This document shows positions 1 to 9,020 of a stretch of 37,111 bases of DNA, piece by piece; within the stretch, counting starts at the first letter, position 1, and each line of letters begins with the position of its first letter. The stretch lies in NCBI GenBank assembly GCA_944362555.1, contig CALVTL010000017.1, forward strand, positions 1 through 37,111, written 5' to 3'. The notes under the pieces are model-generated. The model worked only from the letters and a program-made list of their open reading frames with translations, was not told the DNA's origin and made no database searches. Source of the DNA: an uncultured Clostridia bacterium (GTDB taxonomy: Bacteria; Bacillota; Clostridia; Christensenellales; Borkfalkiaceae). The position numbers were made by a program, and so were the translations under genes.

Positions 1-895
1 TTCAATCTCCAATTCTTTTTTGCGGTTTTCCAAGTCGGAAAGCCGCTTTTTTGTACTTTCAAGCACGATACCCTGCTGAATGGCGTTCAGCATATTGTCT
101 ATGCAACTCTCCACGTCGGAGAGTTGCGCTTGCAGAGCGGGGAGTATGGAACTGCCCTGCATTTGCAAATCGTATAGCTTGTACGAAAGCTGCTCCATCA
201 GCTTATCGTCCATAATCTTATCCATTACGGCTTTGATGACGGCGTTTTCAATCTTCTCTTTGCCGATAGCTTTTTTGTCGCAGGTGTGTCTTTTCTTTGT
301 GTTCACGCACTTGTAGTAATGATAGACTATGCCTTTTTTGCCCTTGCCACTGTCGCCTATCATCATCGCCTTACACTTGCCGCAGAAAAGGTGTGTGGTC
401 AGTAAATATTCATCTTCTGCTTTATGGATTGCAGGCGCGCGTGTTTACGGCAATGCGTTTCTGCACTTTCTCAAACAGGTCTTTGTCAATGATAGCGGGA
501 ATTGCGTCCTCAATCACAATGTCTTTGAAACGGTATTCGCCGATATACTTGCGGTTGGAGAGCATTCTGCGCACGTTGTTATAGCCGAGCGGCTTTTCGT
601 ATGCCTTTTTACCTGCCTTCTTTTTCATCCGCACGGTAATGCCCACGCCGCGTGCGTTCATATCGTCGATAATCGTCTTTATCATCTCGCCGTCGGCATA
701 TCTTTGAAAAATCTCTCTCACGAACGGCGCTTTTCTTTCGTCAATCTGCAAGTGCTGTTCGTCATCGAGATAGTAGCCGAGTGGAGTAATGCCGCCGTTC
801 GACATTGCTTTTAAGGCATTGTCCGTCATGCCGCGGTTGACTTTCTCCGCAAGCTCAACGGAATAGTATTCGGCATAGCCTTCTTGTAACAATTA
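1..895 (-). pseudogene. large serine recombinase remnant, 5' truncated and frameshifted
   Basis: The remnant matches the middle and C-terminal part of a large serine recombinase and is clearly related to the intact recombinase at 32957-34477. Homology begins abruptly at about 895 with the segment EGYAEYYS, so the catalytic-serine resolvase domain (about the first 120 residues) is missing. A stop codon lies directly upstream in frame. The recombinase domain continues through NRKYIGEYRFKDIVIEDAIP to about 430. There the frame must shift (two bases lost or one gained) to continue as HKAEDEYLLTTHLFCGKC, the start of the zinc-ribbon domain. A coiled-coil segment runs off the window's left edge. 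Without the catalytic domain it cannot be an active recombinase. The frameshift alone could be an assembly error, but the 5' truncation is unlikely to be. Confidence 0.85.
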
Positions 896-1151
896 TGGCA
901 TCTATCGCCTCGACAAACTTGCTCCCGAAATCGCCGAGCGTTTCCCCTTCAAAGTCGAACACGGAAAGGAATGCAAGCACCCCGAATGTGTTATAGAATT
1001 CTTTGGCAAGATCATATCCGATCCGATTGCCCTTCTTGATCGCTGCATACGCGCTCTTTCCTGCGCAGAGATCCCCCAAAAGCGACGGAGGCAGACGTGT
1101 AATTGAGGATACAGGAAATTGAGCGGTTTGCAAAAGAGAAATCCATCTCAT
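896..1151 (-). pseudogene. unidentified gene fragment abutting the recombinase remnant
   Basis: An open frame of about 85 codons ends exactly where recombinase homology starts. Its most protein-like part is IKKGNRIGYDLAKEFYNTFG followed by an acidic stretch (VFDFEGETLGDF). The spacing of small and hydrophobic residues vaguely resembles a helix-turn-helix segment, but I do not recognise the family. No convincing ribosome binding site precedes the ATG at 1149-1151. The stretch 1152-1325 holds only broken frames in all readings. I read this as a remnant fused to the recombinase piece by a deletion or insertion junction. It may instead be non-coding. Confidence 0.3.
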
Positions 1152-1325
1152 AATAAAAAGGAGGTTTTTGAGAAAGAAGTTGACGGGTCCTGCAAAAATT
1201 TCTACAAATTTTTTTCATACGATCGTAGATCCGCTCCATTGCATTTGACTTTCTGTTGTTTTGCCAAGTTTTTGATCCTCCATTTTGATTTCCTTGAGAA
1301 TTACAATCGAACGGATCTTACACGG

Positions 1326-1366
1326 AAAAAAAGGAACCCACCGACTCTTGCCGGTGGGACCCTTTT
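1326..1366 (-). terminator. Rho-independent terminator after the cytoplasmic GH31 gene
   Basis: CCCACCG (1337-1343) pairs with CGGTGGG (1352-1358). The arms are flanked by an A-run at 1326-1332 and a T-run at 1363-1368, so the structure can terminate in either direction. It directly follows the TAA at 1367-1369 of the GH31 gene and closes the 12.5-1.4 kb operon. Confidence 0.85.
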
Positions 1367-3880
1367 TTAAAGATAAAATTTGACGGTGTATTCCCTGCCG
1401 ACGTCGGTGCGGAAGGTGAGGAAGGTTACGTCCGAATCGGGCGCGGGCATCCCCGTGCCGAGCGGGAAGGCGCCCGCCTCCTTGGGCGTGCGCACAAAGC
1501 CGACTTCCGTCCCGTTCACGGTGACCTTTTTCACCTTTCCGCATTTGAGCTCGTGGAACTTGACGGCGATCTCGCGCTCCGCACAGGCGCGCGTGCCTTC
1601 AAACGTGCCCTCCGCCGCGGACATGGTCACGGCAAACGCGTTCTCCCCCGCAAGATAGCGGACATGATACCCCGTCTTGCGGTACGCCCCACCCATGTAC
1701 GCGGTCGTCTCCCCGTCGTCCTCATAGAGGCACCCCGTGTCCGAGGCGTACTTATCGGGATAGCAGTCGAAAACAAGCCTGTCCCACTTCTGTTCCTTGG
1801 TGTTTTTCGCCTCGTATGCGAGCGGAATGAGCGAACCCAGCCGCACGAACAGCGGCATTTCGCGCAGGCCGTACGATTTGCGGATGGTCTTGCCGCCCAT
1901 GTATACCTTGCCGTCGAACGCGTCCAGCCATCTGCCTGCGGGAAGATAGACGGACACTTTATCGCCCTGTTCGAGTTCCTTACAGAACAGCCCGATCGAC
2001 GCCTCGCCCCCCGCCTGGAAGTATTCGATGACGACCTTGTGTGTCCTTCCGCCCTCTACGACATTGAGCGGGAAGCGCATCGCGGAGTGCAGCGTCTTGT
2101 CCTCGAACACCTTTTCGCCGTCCACCCACACCGTCGCGCCGTCATCGCAACTGACAAAGAGCTGCGTATCATGTTCAAACCGCACTTCCGTTTCAAACCG
2201 CGCCGAGAAATCGTACACGGGCACGCCCTTTTCGGGTGCCTCGTGATTTAGCACCATATTGAGCATGGGATACTCCGCCCGCGCAAGCGGCGCGCCCTCG
2301 CATTCTCTGCCGTTATAATAGGTTGCTTTGACGGGCGTGACGAAATTCCCCCTCGGTACGGGGAAGGATTCCCTGCCCACCACGGGACGGATGAGCAGGT
2401 CCTCCCCCAGCATATACTCATTTTCGCACCTGACGGCGCGCCTGTCATGAGGATAGCTCCACCCCAAGCGGCGGAAGATGGGCGTGCCCGTCTCATAGTT
2501 CTCGTGCGCGGCATTGTAGAGAACGGGCAGCAGGCGATAGCGCAGGTTGTTGTACTCCCGCACAATGTTTATCGTCTCCTCGTCATACACCCACGGGTCA
2601 CGCGGGCGCTTGACAGTGTTCGTGCAGTGCGGGCGGAACACGGGCGAGAGCGTTCCGAACTGCATCCAGCGGACAAACAGCTCCTTTTCGGGGTCGCCGA
2701 TGTGCCCGCCGCAGTCGGAATTCACGTAGGCGATACAGTTCTCCGACGCCCTGATCATGGTCGCCACTTCCCGCGCGAGGGAATCTTCGTCGCAGAAGAT
2801 ATCCCCCGTCCACTGGATGGAGTAGCGGTGTGAGGCAGTGTCTTTGATGCCCTGATAGCACCCGTTGACGACGTTGACGACGTTCCCCATGATGACGGGA
2901 CGGCGGTAGACCTCTTTGCTGCCCGCCTTTTTCTGATAAAAGTGCCGCGTGATGTCGGTAAAGAGATACAGCCCGAACGTTTCCCAATACACCTTGTCGG
3001 AGGCGGACAGAAGATGGGTGCTCCAGTTGCGGTCGTACCACCAGGTATCCAGCCCCAATTCCATGAGCGATTGCAAATTCTGCTCGCGGTAGGCGATCTC
3101 TTCGCCGTCGAACACGCTCTTCGTCCCCGCAACGGGCTCCGGGTGGTCGTTGAACATCACTTCCACGCCATGCTCGTGCGCGAAGGAGAGAAAGCGCGCC
3201 ATATCGGGAAAAAGCCCGGTGTTGATGTCATACCCCCAGCCCTCGGCGCAGTCCCGCCAATCGGTATCGATGACCATGTTGTCGAGCGGGATGTTGTACT
3301 TTTCATAATCGAGAATGAGCTTCTTCGCCTCCTCCTCGGAATAGGCGTAGTACTTGCTCTCCCAGCCGCCCAGCGTGGAGAGGCGGACGAACTCACTCCT
3401 GCCCGTCAGCTCCACATACAGGCGGCGCAGCTTTTTGTAGTCCTTGCCGCACAGGAGAAGGTAGATATCCTGTGTGTTTTCTTCGACGACGTACTCTCCC
3501 TTTCTGTCCGCGGAGTACCCGCCCTCGGGGACGAGGATCCGGGGGCTGTCGGCGACCATGAATACTTCGGGCGTCTTGTCAAGAGGCGGAAGTTCGCCGC
3601 TGTTTGCCGCCTTGCGGTGGGTATACACCCGCTTTCCGTTCTTTTCGAGCTTGATGCCCGAAAGGCTCTTTCCGTCCTCGGGCAGATAGAGTTCATACTC
3701 CCCGAAACAAAGAACGCTCCCCTCCTGTGAATAGGCGATGCGCGCCCCTTCACACTGCGCGCGCGAGGGGATGAAGAAGGTCGCCCGATCGCAAAACCCC
3801 TTCTTCCCCGCGCGCTCGATACGCACCACGTCTTCGTTCAAAAGCTGTACGCGAAGATTGCCGTAGATGATCTGCTCCAT
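1367..3880 (-). CDS. cytoplasmic glycoside hydrolase family 31 enzyme with PA14-like insert
   Basis: The 837-residue protein has no signal peptide. Family GH31 retaining alpha-glycosidases include alpha-glucosidases, alpha-xylosidases and alpha-galactosidases. The barrel starts near VIDTDWRD. The likely nucleophile is Asp283 in WWYDRNW and the likely acid/base is Asp360 in HRYSIQWTGD. NSDCGGHIGDPE and FRPHCTN are further barrel motifs. After the barrel comes a PA14-like insert (FSARFETEVRFEHDTQLFVS onward), then a DUF5110-like C-terminal part with LYEDDGET. I chose the ATG at 3878-3880 because AAGGAG lies 8 bases upstream; a longer frame to 3940 has no such site. It is last in its operon, 80 bases after the MgtC-like gene. 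The lipoprotein at 25920-29009 is a secreted relative with the same active-site motifs. The exact sugar specificity is not assignable. Confidence 0.9.
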   Translation of the reverse strand: MEQIIYGNLRVQLLNEDVVRIERAGKKGFCDRATFFIPSRAQCEGARIAYSQEGSVLCFGEYELYLPEDGKSLSGIKLEKNGKRVYTHRKAANSGELPPLDKTPEVFMVADSPRILVPEGGYSADRKGEYVVEENTQDIYLLLCGKDYKKLRRLYVELTGRSEFVRLSTLGGWESKYYAYSEEEAKKLILDYEKYNIPLDNMVIDTDWRDCAEGWGYDINTGLFPDMARFLSFAHEHGVEVMFNDHPEPVAGTKSVFDGEEIAYREQNLQSLMELGLDTWWYDRNWSTHLLSASDKVYWETFGLYLFTDITRHFYQKKAGSKEVYRRPVIMGNVVNVVNGCYQGIKDTASHRYSIQWTGDIFCDEDSLAREVATMIRASENCIAYVNSDCGGHIGDPEKELFVRWMQFGTLSPVFRPHCTNTVKRPRDPWVYDEETINIVREYNNLRYRLLPVLYNAAHENYETGTPIFRRLGWSYPHDRRAVRCENEYMLGEDLLIRPVVGRESFPVPRGNFVTPVKATYYNGRECEGAPLARAEYPMLNMVLNHEAPEKGVPVYDFSARFETEVRFEHDTQLFVSCDDGATVWVDGEKVFEDKTLHSAMRFPLNVVEGGRTHKVVIEYFQAGGEASIGLFCKELEQGDKVSVYLPAGRWLDAFDGKVYMGGKTIRKSYGLREMPLFVRLGSLIPLAYEAKNTKEQKWDRLVFDCYPDKYASDTGCLYEDDGETTAYMGGAYRKTGYHVRYLAGENAFAVTMSAAEGTFEGTRACAEREIAVKFHELKCGKVKKVTVNGTEVGFVRTPKEAGAFPLGTGMPAPDSDVTFLTFRTDVGREYTVKFYL

Positions 3881-3960
3881 ATTGTTAGCTCCTTTTGTAT
3901 GTTTCCGAAATTTGCAGCCCCGTCCATGTGGAAAGAGCATAGAATCACTCTGCGCAGCGT

Positions 3961-4611
3961 TCAGCCTTCGTCGCAGCGTTCAAGCGATTTGATGAACGGA
4001 TTTTCCGCCATGATCTCCTGCAGACGTGCCGAGGAATACTCCTCATCCGTGTTCAGCGTGGCGTGATACACCGTTTCCCCGCCCTTACGTTCAATCACGA
4101 GGCGATTGAATCTGTCCGTCTGAAAGAGTTCTTTGATCTTTCCGCATTCTTCTCCGCCGTTCACAAAACAAATTTTGATCTGGTAGTACTTTTTCGTGCG
4201 GAAAAAGCGGCATTTTACGTGCATCAGGCACTGCACCGCGATCAAGATCACCGCCGAACCCGTTGCGAACAGGTACATCTCCGCACCCGCCGCCATGCCG
4301 ACGCCCGCCGTTGCCCAAACACCCGCAGCGGTTGTAAGCCCGTGGATCTCGTGTTTGCGGTAGACGATAATGCCCGCGCCGAGAAAGCCCACGCCCGTGA
4401 CGATCTGCGCCGCAACGCGCGCGGCGTCCGCTTCCGCAGAATCCCCGAAACCGTATTTGGATACCACCATAATGAGTGCCGCACCCGCACATACGATGGT
4501 GTGTGTGCGAATGCCCGCCTCCTTATAGCGGAGCTTGCGCTCATACCCGATAGCGAACCCTAACACCACCGCAAGCAGCACGCTTGCGAGATACTTCCAT
4601 TCTTCCATCAT
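3961..4611 (-). CDS. MgtC/SapB family membrane protein
   Basis: The 216-residue protein has an N-terminal membrane domain typical of MgtC: LAVVLGFAIGYERKLRYKEA, then GIRTHTIVCAGAALIM, and GVGFLGAGIIVYRKHEIHGL with a following ATAGVGMAAG helix. A soluble C-terminal domain of about 75 residues (KIKELFQTDRFNRLVIERKG) follows, like the regulatory domain of longer MgtC relatives. MgtC proteins are linked to magnesium stress and to ATP synthase control in some bacteria; many Firmicutes relatives have no known role. The start codon follows the GH3 stop codon with no spacer, so translational coupling is likely. Two adjacent ATG codons (4609-4611 and 4606-4608) are possible starts. Its presence in a glycosidase operon is unusual. 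Confidence 0.9.
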   Translation of the reverse strand: MMEEWKYLASVLLAVVLGFAIGYERKLRYKEAGIRTHTIVCAGAALIMVVSKYGFGDSAEADAARVAAQIVTGVGFLGAGIIVYRKHEIHGLTTAAGVWATAGVGMAAGAEMYLFATGSAVILIAVQCLMHVKCRFFRTKKYYQIKICFVNGGEECGKIKELFQTDRFNRLVIERKGGETVYHATLNTDEEYSSARLQEIMAENPFIKSLERCDEG

Positions 4612-6603
4612 TCAAATCAGGACTTCGATCTTCCCGTCCGCAATGCGCACCTTCGCACAAAGGCGGATATCCGAAACCGACGCGCCAACCATGATCTCGT
4701 AAATACCGTCCGTGACTTCCCATCTGTCGTTTGCAGTGGACCAATGCGCGAACGCACGCTCGCACAGACGGTGCGCGACCTGCGCCCTTCCGCCCGCACA
4801 CACCTGCGTTTTGGCGAACGCTTTGAGCTCCTTTTTGGGGCGGTAGACGAGCGGCGCGCACTCCCGCACATACACCTGCGAGATCTCCTTGCCGTCCCGA
4901 TTGGAAATATTTTCAATTTCATATCCGATTTCCAGCGCCATGCCATCCGCTTTAAGACGCAGACCGCTGTATGTAAATGCGGAGTAACTCAACCCGTACC
5001 CGAACGGATACAGCACGGGCACATCGTAACTGTCGAAATAGCGGTAGCCCACATCCAGCCCCTCCGCATAGCGCGTGACGCCCGCGCACCGATAGGCATT
5101 TGCCGCGGGAACATCGGAAAGCGAGAGCGGGAAGGTCTCCGAAAGTTTGCCGCTCGGGTTGATCTTTCCGGTGAGGATATCCGCGATCACCTCGTCTCCT
5201 CCCATGCCGGAGAAGCCCGCGAACACGATCGCCTGCACTTTGTCCGCCCATGCGCTCATATCCACCGCGCCGCCCGCGAACACGACGACGACCGTCTTTG
5301 CGCACTGCTGCGCGATCTCGAGGATGGCGCGCTCCTGCACGTCGGGCAGACGCAGTGTCTCGCGGTCCCCCGCCTCGTATTCGAACGCGCCGCCCGTCCC
5401 CACGCACACCACCGCGACTTCGTTTTGCGCGGCAAGCTGCAAAGCCGTACGCGCGTTCTGCATATTGGAGTTGACGCCGTCGTAGCGAAACGCGCCCTCG
5501 TACACTGTTTTGCAGCCGCACTGCGCAAGACGCGCAGGCAAATCAAAGGAAGTATCCAGCCACTCCACGCACGCCGAACCGCCGCCGCGCTGCATATCCA
5601 CCGTGTCGGGTTTGGCGAAACATCCCCCCACCATGACCGAGGTCCCGCCGCAGATCGGCAATACGCCTTCGTTTTTCAGCAACACCATGCCCTCGGAGGC
5701 GATGCGCTTTGCCGCAAGCCTGCGCTCCGCCTCGGTACTCTGCGCCGTCTTTCCCTTGCGCATCTCCTTGCAGCGCGCGATGAGCCCGAGAACTCGCTCC
5801 GCGCAGGCGTCCAGCTCCTCCTCGGAAAGCTTCCCCGCGCGGTAGTCCGCGCACAGTTTGTCGTAATTCTTTTGGGAAAATGGCATCTCGAGATCAAGCC
5901 CGGCCTTGGCAGACGCAGTCCTGTCGCGCACAGCGTCCCAATCCGAGAAGATCGCCCCGTCAAACCCAAACTCCGCGCGCAAAACGTCAAATCCCTTCTT
6001 ATATTCCGCGCCGTAAGTGCCGTTGATGCGGTTGTAGCTGCACATCACGCTCACGGGATGAAAGGCGCACGCCATCTCGAAGGGCGCATAGTAGATCTCG
6101 CGCAGAGTGCGTTCATCGACGTCGCTCGTCTGATGCAGGCGGTCATACTCGAGGTTGTTGCAGCAGAAATGTTTGAGACACACGCCGACGCCCCTCTTCT
6201 GTACCCCCTCGATATAGTGACCCGCAAGCGTACCGGCAAGGCAGGGATCCTCCGAAAAATACTCAAAATTCCGCCCGTTCAAGGGATGGCGCTTGATGTT
6301 TACCCCGGGCGCGAGCAGGATGTCCACGCCGCGCTCAAGGCAGTCGTCCGCAAGGCATTCGCCCATCTCCTGTGCGCACTCCGTGCTCCAGGTGTTTGCA
6401 AGGAGCTGGATGGCGGGATACCCCACCGCGGGGATAGTCTCCGTCTTGCCAAACCTCTCGCGTTCCGTACGCAGCCCCACGGGCCCGTCCGATACCATGA
6501 TCTGCGGCAGTTTCCCGCCGAAGTCCTCCGTATACCAGCGTCCCTTTCCGCAGATGAGACGCAGCTTTTCCTCCGCAGTCAATTGTTTTACCGTTTTCAT
6601 CAT
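4612..6603 (-). CDS. glycoside hydrolase family 3 (beta-glucosidase-like), cytoplasmic
   Basis: The 663-residue protein has no signal peptide. GH3 enzymes are retaining exo-acting glycosidases, commonly beta-glucosidases or beta-xylosidases. The N-terminal barrel contains VSDGPVGLRTER, a KHFCCNNLEYDR segment matching the family KHF-N motif, and the nucleophile motif GAIFSDWDA, in which Asp221 is the expected nucleophile. The second alpha/beta domain includes GMVLLKNEGVLP and VVFAGGAVDMSAW. The C-terminal fibronectin-III-like domain includes GYGLSYSAFTYSG and KISQV-like strands up to the end. It starts 2 bases after the GH78 stop codon, with which it is certainly co-transcribed. With the rhamnosidase it could trim rhamnosyl-glucosides. 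Substrate is inferred, not shown. Confidence 0.92.
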   Translation of the reverse strand: MMKTVKQLTAEEKLRLICGKGRWYTEDFGGKLPQIMVSDGPVGLRTERERFGKTETIPAVGYPAIQLLANTWSTECAQEMGECLADDCLERGVDILLAPGVNIKRHPLNGRNFEYFSEDPCLAGTLAGHYIEGVQKRGVGVCLKHFCCNNLEYDRLHQTSDVDERTLREIYYAPFEMACAFHPVSVMCSYNRINGTYGAEYKKGFDVLRAEFGFDGAIFSDWDAVRDRTASAKAGLDLEMPFSQKNYDKLCADYRAGKLSEEELDACAERVLGLIARCKEMRKGKTAQSTEAERRLAAKRIASEGMVLLKNEGVLPICGGTSVMVGGCFAKPDTVDMQRGGGSACVEWLDTSFDLPARLAQCGCKTVYEGAFRYDGVNSNMQNARTALQLAAQNEVAVVCVGTGGAFEYEAGDRETLRLPDVQERAILEIAQQCAKTVVVVFAGGAVDMSAWADKVQAIVFAGFSGMGGDEVIADILTGKINPSGKLSETFPLSLSDVPAANAYRCAGVTRYAEGLDVGYRYFDSYDVPVLYPFGYGLSYSAFTYSGLRLKADGMALEIGYEIENISNRDGKEISQVYVRECAPLVYRPKKELKAFAKTQVCAGGRAQVAHRLCERAFAHWSTANDRWEVTDGIYEIMVGASVSDIRLCAKVRIADGKIEVLI

Positions 6604-6605
6604 TC

Positions 6606-9020
6606 TTATAACCTCTTGAAGATTTCGTTTGCACGTTGAAGCATTTGAGGGAAGTCGGCAAGTTTCATCTTGCCCTCCATGTCGCGGAACTCCGCCATGA
6701 ACTGCAAGGTCTTGGGCTCGCCCTTCATCCAGGCAATTTCGCTGCCCGTGAAGATGCCGCCGAACACCTCGTTGAATGCTCTCGTCGCCTTGGGATTTTC
6801 AAACACCTCCAAAACGGTGCTCTCGGGCGTGAAGGGTTCGCAAGAAAGCCCCTCCGAATCGCGCACAAAGGTGTGTTTGCCGCCCGTGACAAAAAGGGGC
6901 GCCTCGCCGGGGAGCACGATCTCCGCCTCGGTATGCTCCGGAATTTCCACAACGTATGTGATTTTTCCGTCCTTTTGGACGTATTCCGAACGGATCTTGC
7001 CGCGCACGCTCTCGTACTCCGCTTTCAGGCACGGCAGCCCCCTGACGGGGTGCGGCGCGACGAAAATTTTTGCAAAGCCCGCCTCCTTTGCCTCGATGCC
7101 CGCGATGCGGCGCCACACAAATTCCATGACAGAGCCGTAGGCATAGTGATCGAAGGAATTCATCCCGTGGCGGTGAGAGGGCGCGCCGTCATGCGTCACG
7201 GCATCCCACCTCTCCCAGATGGTCGTCGCGCCCATATCCACCTCGTACAGCCAGCCCGGGCAGGCGCTATTCATGAGTACTTTTCGCGCCGTTTCCCAAT
7301 ACCCGTTGTCGGCGAGCGCAAACAGGAGATACGGCGTTCCGACAAACCCCGTCGTGACGCGAAAACCATGCCGCACGACATTCGCGTTGAGCTCGGCGGC
7401 AAGCCGCGGGCGAAACCGCTCGGGAACGACGGAAAAATGCAACGCGACCGCCTCCGCGGTCACCGTGGAAAAGGCGAGCCTGCCGCTTGCGGTAAAATAT
7501 TCCCTCCGGATGCGCGAGAGGTGACGTTCGTACTCTTTGCGGAATTTTTCCGCATCCCGATCCCCGAGGATACGGGCAGAGTCGGCGACGATGCGCAGGC
7601 TCACCGCATAAAACACGTTTGCGAGATACCACACGTCCGTTCCGCCGCCCGCGTCCCCGAAACAACGCTCCCCGTCCATGGCAAGCCAGTCGCCATACTG
7701 ATGCCCGCTTGCGACGAGCCCGTCTTTCAGATGCTTCCGGACGGCGCGCAGATGGCGCTTCATTGCCTCGAAGTTGTCCGAAAGAAAGCATACGTCCCCG
7801 TACATTTCATACAATGTCCACGGGATCATCGTTACGCAGTCACTCCAGAGGGCATCCGACGTCCCCTCCGCAAAAATATCGGGCACGACAAAGGGAACGC
7901 CGTCCTCCGTCTGATCGGCACGAAGATCGGCAAGCCACTTTTTCATGAAGGCGCGGATGTCGAAGTTATACGCCGCCGTGCGGCAGAACACGTTGATGTC
8001 TCCCGTCCAGCCGAGACGCTCGTCCCGCTGCGGGCAGTCGGTGGGAATGTCCACAAAATTATTGCGCTGGCTCCACACGATGTTCTTTATGAGCCTGTCA
8101 AAACGCGCGTTTCCCGCTTTGATCGTCCCCGTCTGCATAAGGCGGGTATGCCGCACGACGGCGCAAACGCACTCCGGAGGAAGGCGGGCGCCCTCCATGC
8201 GCAGATAGCGGAATCCGTGATAGGTGAACTCGGGCGCAAAGAGATGGCTGCCGCGAGCCCGCAGGACGTCCGTCGCCCGTGCGGTGCGCAGATTTTTCGT
8301 GTAGAAGTTCCCGTCGCCGTCCAACGCCTCCGCATAGGTGAGCGTGAGTTCTCCGACAAACGACGCGTCCGTTTTCACTTCCGCCACGCCCGCAATATTC
8401 TGCCCGAAATCGAACACGTACTCTCCTCTCGGCGTCGTAAACACACGCTCGGGCGGGATGCGCTCGATGTCGCACACGCATTCGCACTGCTGCGGGATGA
8501 GCCGTTCTTTGGGATAGGAGACAGCACACGTCGTGAGAGGACTTTGCGGCGCGATAAAGTCGTGCACCTCCCCATCGTAGAGGCTCGAGGCGCGGATATG
8601 ACTTTCGCGCGCCGTCCAGTCCTTTCCGGTGGCAATGACCGTCCGCCTTCCGGAGCCGTCGGTGAGCACAAGTTCTGCAAGCGCGGCGGGGCAGTCGCCG
8701 TAGAGATGCGACTTACCTGCCCAGCCCAGACGGCCGCAGTACCAACCCTCCGCAACGGTGATGCGCAGAATGTTCTCCCCCTGCATGACAAGTGCAGAGA
8801 CGTCGTACTCCTGCACCTGCAGACGGCTGCCGTAAGAGGTCCAGCCGGGCGTGAGTCGCGCACAGCCCGCGCGTCCGTCGTTCAGTTCGGCGATATACAG
8901 TCCCAGTGCCGTCGCCCGCAGGCGCGCGGACACGGGGCGGGACGTGCAGAAAAAATTTCTTTCAAGGACGAATACGCCACAGTCCTGCGCAACGCCCAAA
9001 AATATACCGCCGATCCTCAT
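6606..9020 (-). CDS. glycoside hydrolase family 78, alpha-L-rhamnosidase, cytoplasmic
   Basis: The 804-residue inverting exo-rhamnosidase candidate has an N-terminal beta domain resembling Bac_rhamnosid_N (ALGLYIAELN, TPGWTSYGSRLQ, WYCGRLGW). A concanavalin-like domain follows (EYVFDFGQNIAG, FTYHGFRYLRMEG). The (alpha/alpha)6 barrel carries the signature DCPQRDERLGWTGD at residues 328-341, with Glu334 a likely catalytic-site acid, and TTIWERWDA plus HGMNSFDHYAYGSV later. A C-terminal beta domain follows, and about 80 further residues (from TPESTVLEVFENP to the end) that I do not recognise. I chose the ATG at 9018-9020, which overlaps the MATE stop codon as ATGA. The frame stays open to 9221 inside the MATE gene, which I take as incidental. 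No signal peptide is present. Confidence 0.93.
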   Translation of the reverse strand: MRIGGIFLGVAQDCGVFVLERNFFCTSRPVSARLRATALGLYIAELNDGRAGCARLTPGWTSYGSRLQVQEYDVSALVMQGENILRITVAEGWYCGRLGWAGKSHLYGDCPAALAELVLTDGSGRRTVIATGKDWTARESHIRASSLYDGEVHDFIAPQSPLTTCAVSYPKERLIPQQCECVCDIERIPPERVFTTPRGEYVFDFGQNIAGVAEVKTDASFVGELTLTYAEALDGDGNFYTKNLRTARATDVLRARGSHLFAPEFTYHGFRYLRMEGARLPPECVCAVVRHTRLMQTGTIKAGNARFDRLIKNIVWSQRNNFVDIPTDCPQRDERLGWTGDINVFCRTAAYNFDIRAFMKKWLADLRADQTEDGVPFVVPDIFAEGTSDALWSDCVTMIPWTLYEMYGDVCFLSDNFEAMKRHLRAVRKHLKDGLVASGHQYGDWLAMDGERCFGDAGGGTDVWYLANVFYAVSLRIVADSARILGDRDAEKFRKEYERHLSRIRREYFTASGRLAFSTVTAEAVALHFSVVPERFRPRLAAELNANVVRHGFRVTTGFVGTPYLLFALADNGYWETARKVLMNSACPGWLYEVDMGATTIWERWDAVTHDGAPSHRHGMNSFDHYAYGSVMEFVWRRIAGIEAKEAGFAKIFVAPHPVRGLPCLKAEYESVRGKIRSEYVQKDGKITYVVEIPEHTEAEIVLPGEAPLFVTGGKHTFVRDSEGLSCEPFTPESTVLEVFENPKATRAFNEVFGGIFTGSEIAWMKGEPKTLQFMAEFRDMEGKMKLADFPQMLQRANEIFKRL

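Noticed and set aside
3881-3940. Upstream start for the cytoplasmic GH31 gene
   Set aside because: The extra 20 codons do not resemble GH31, and the ATG at 3878-3880 has a good AAGGAG site.
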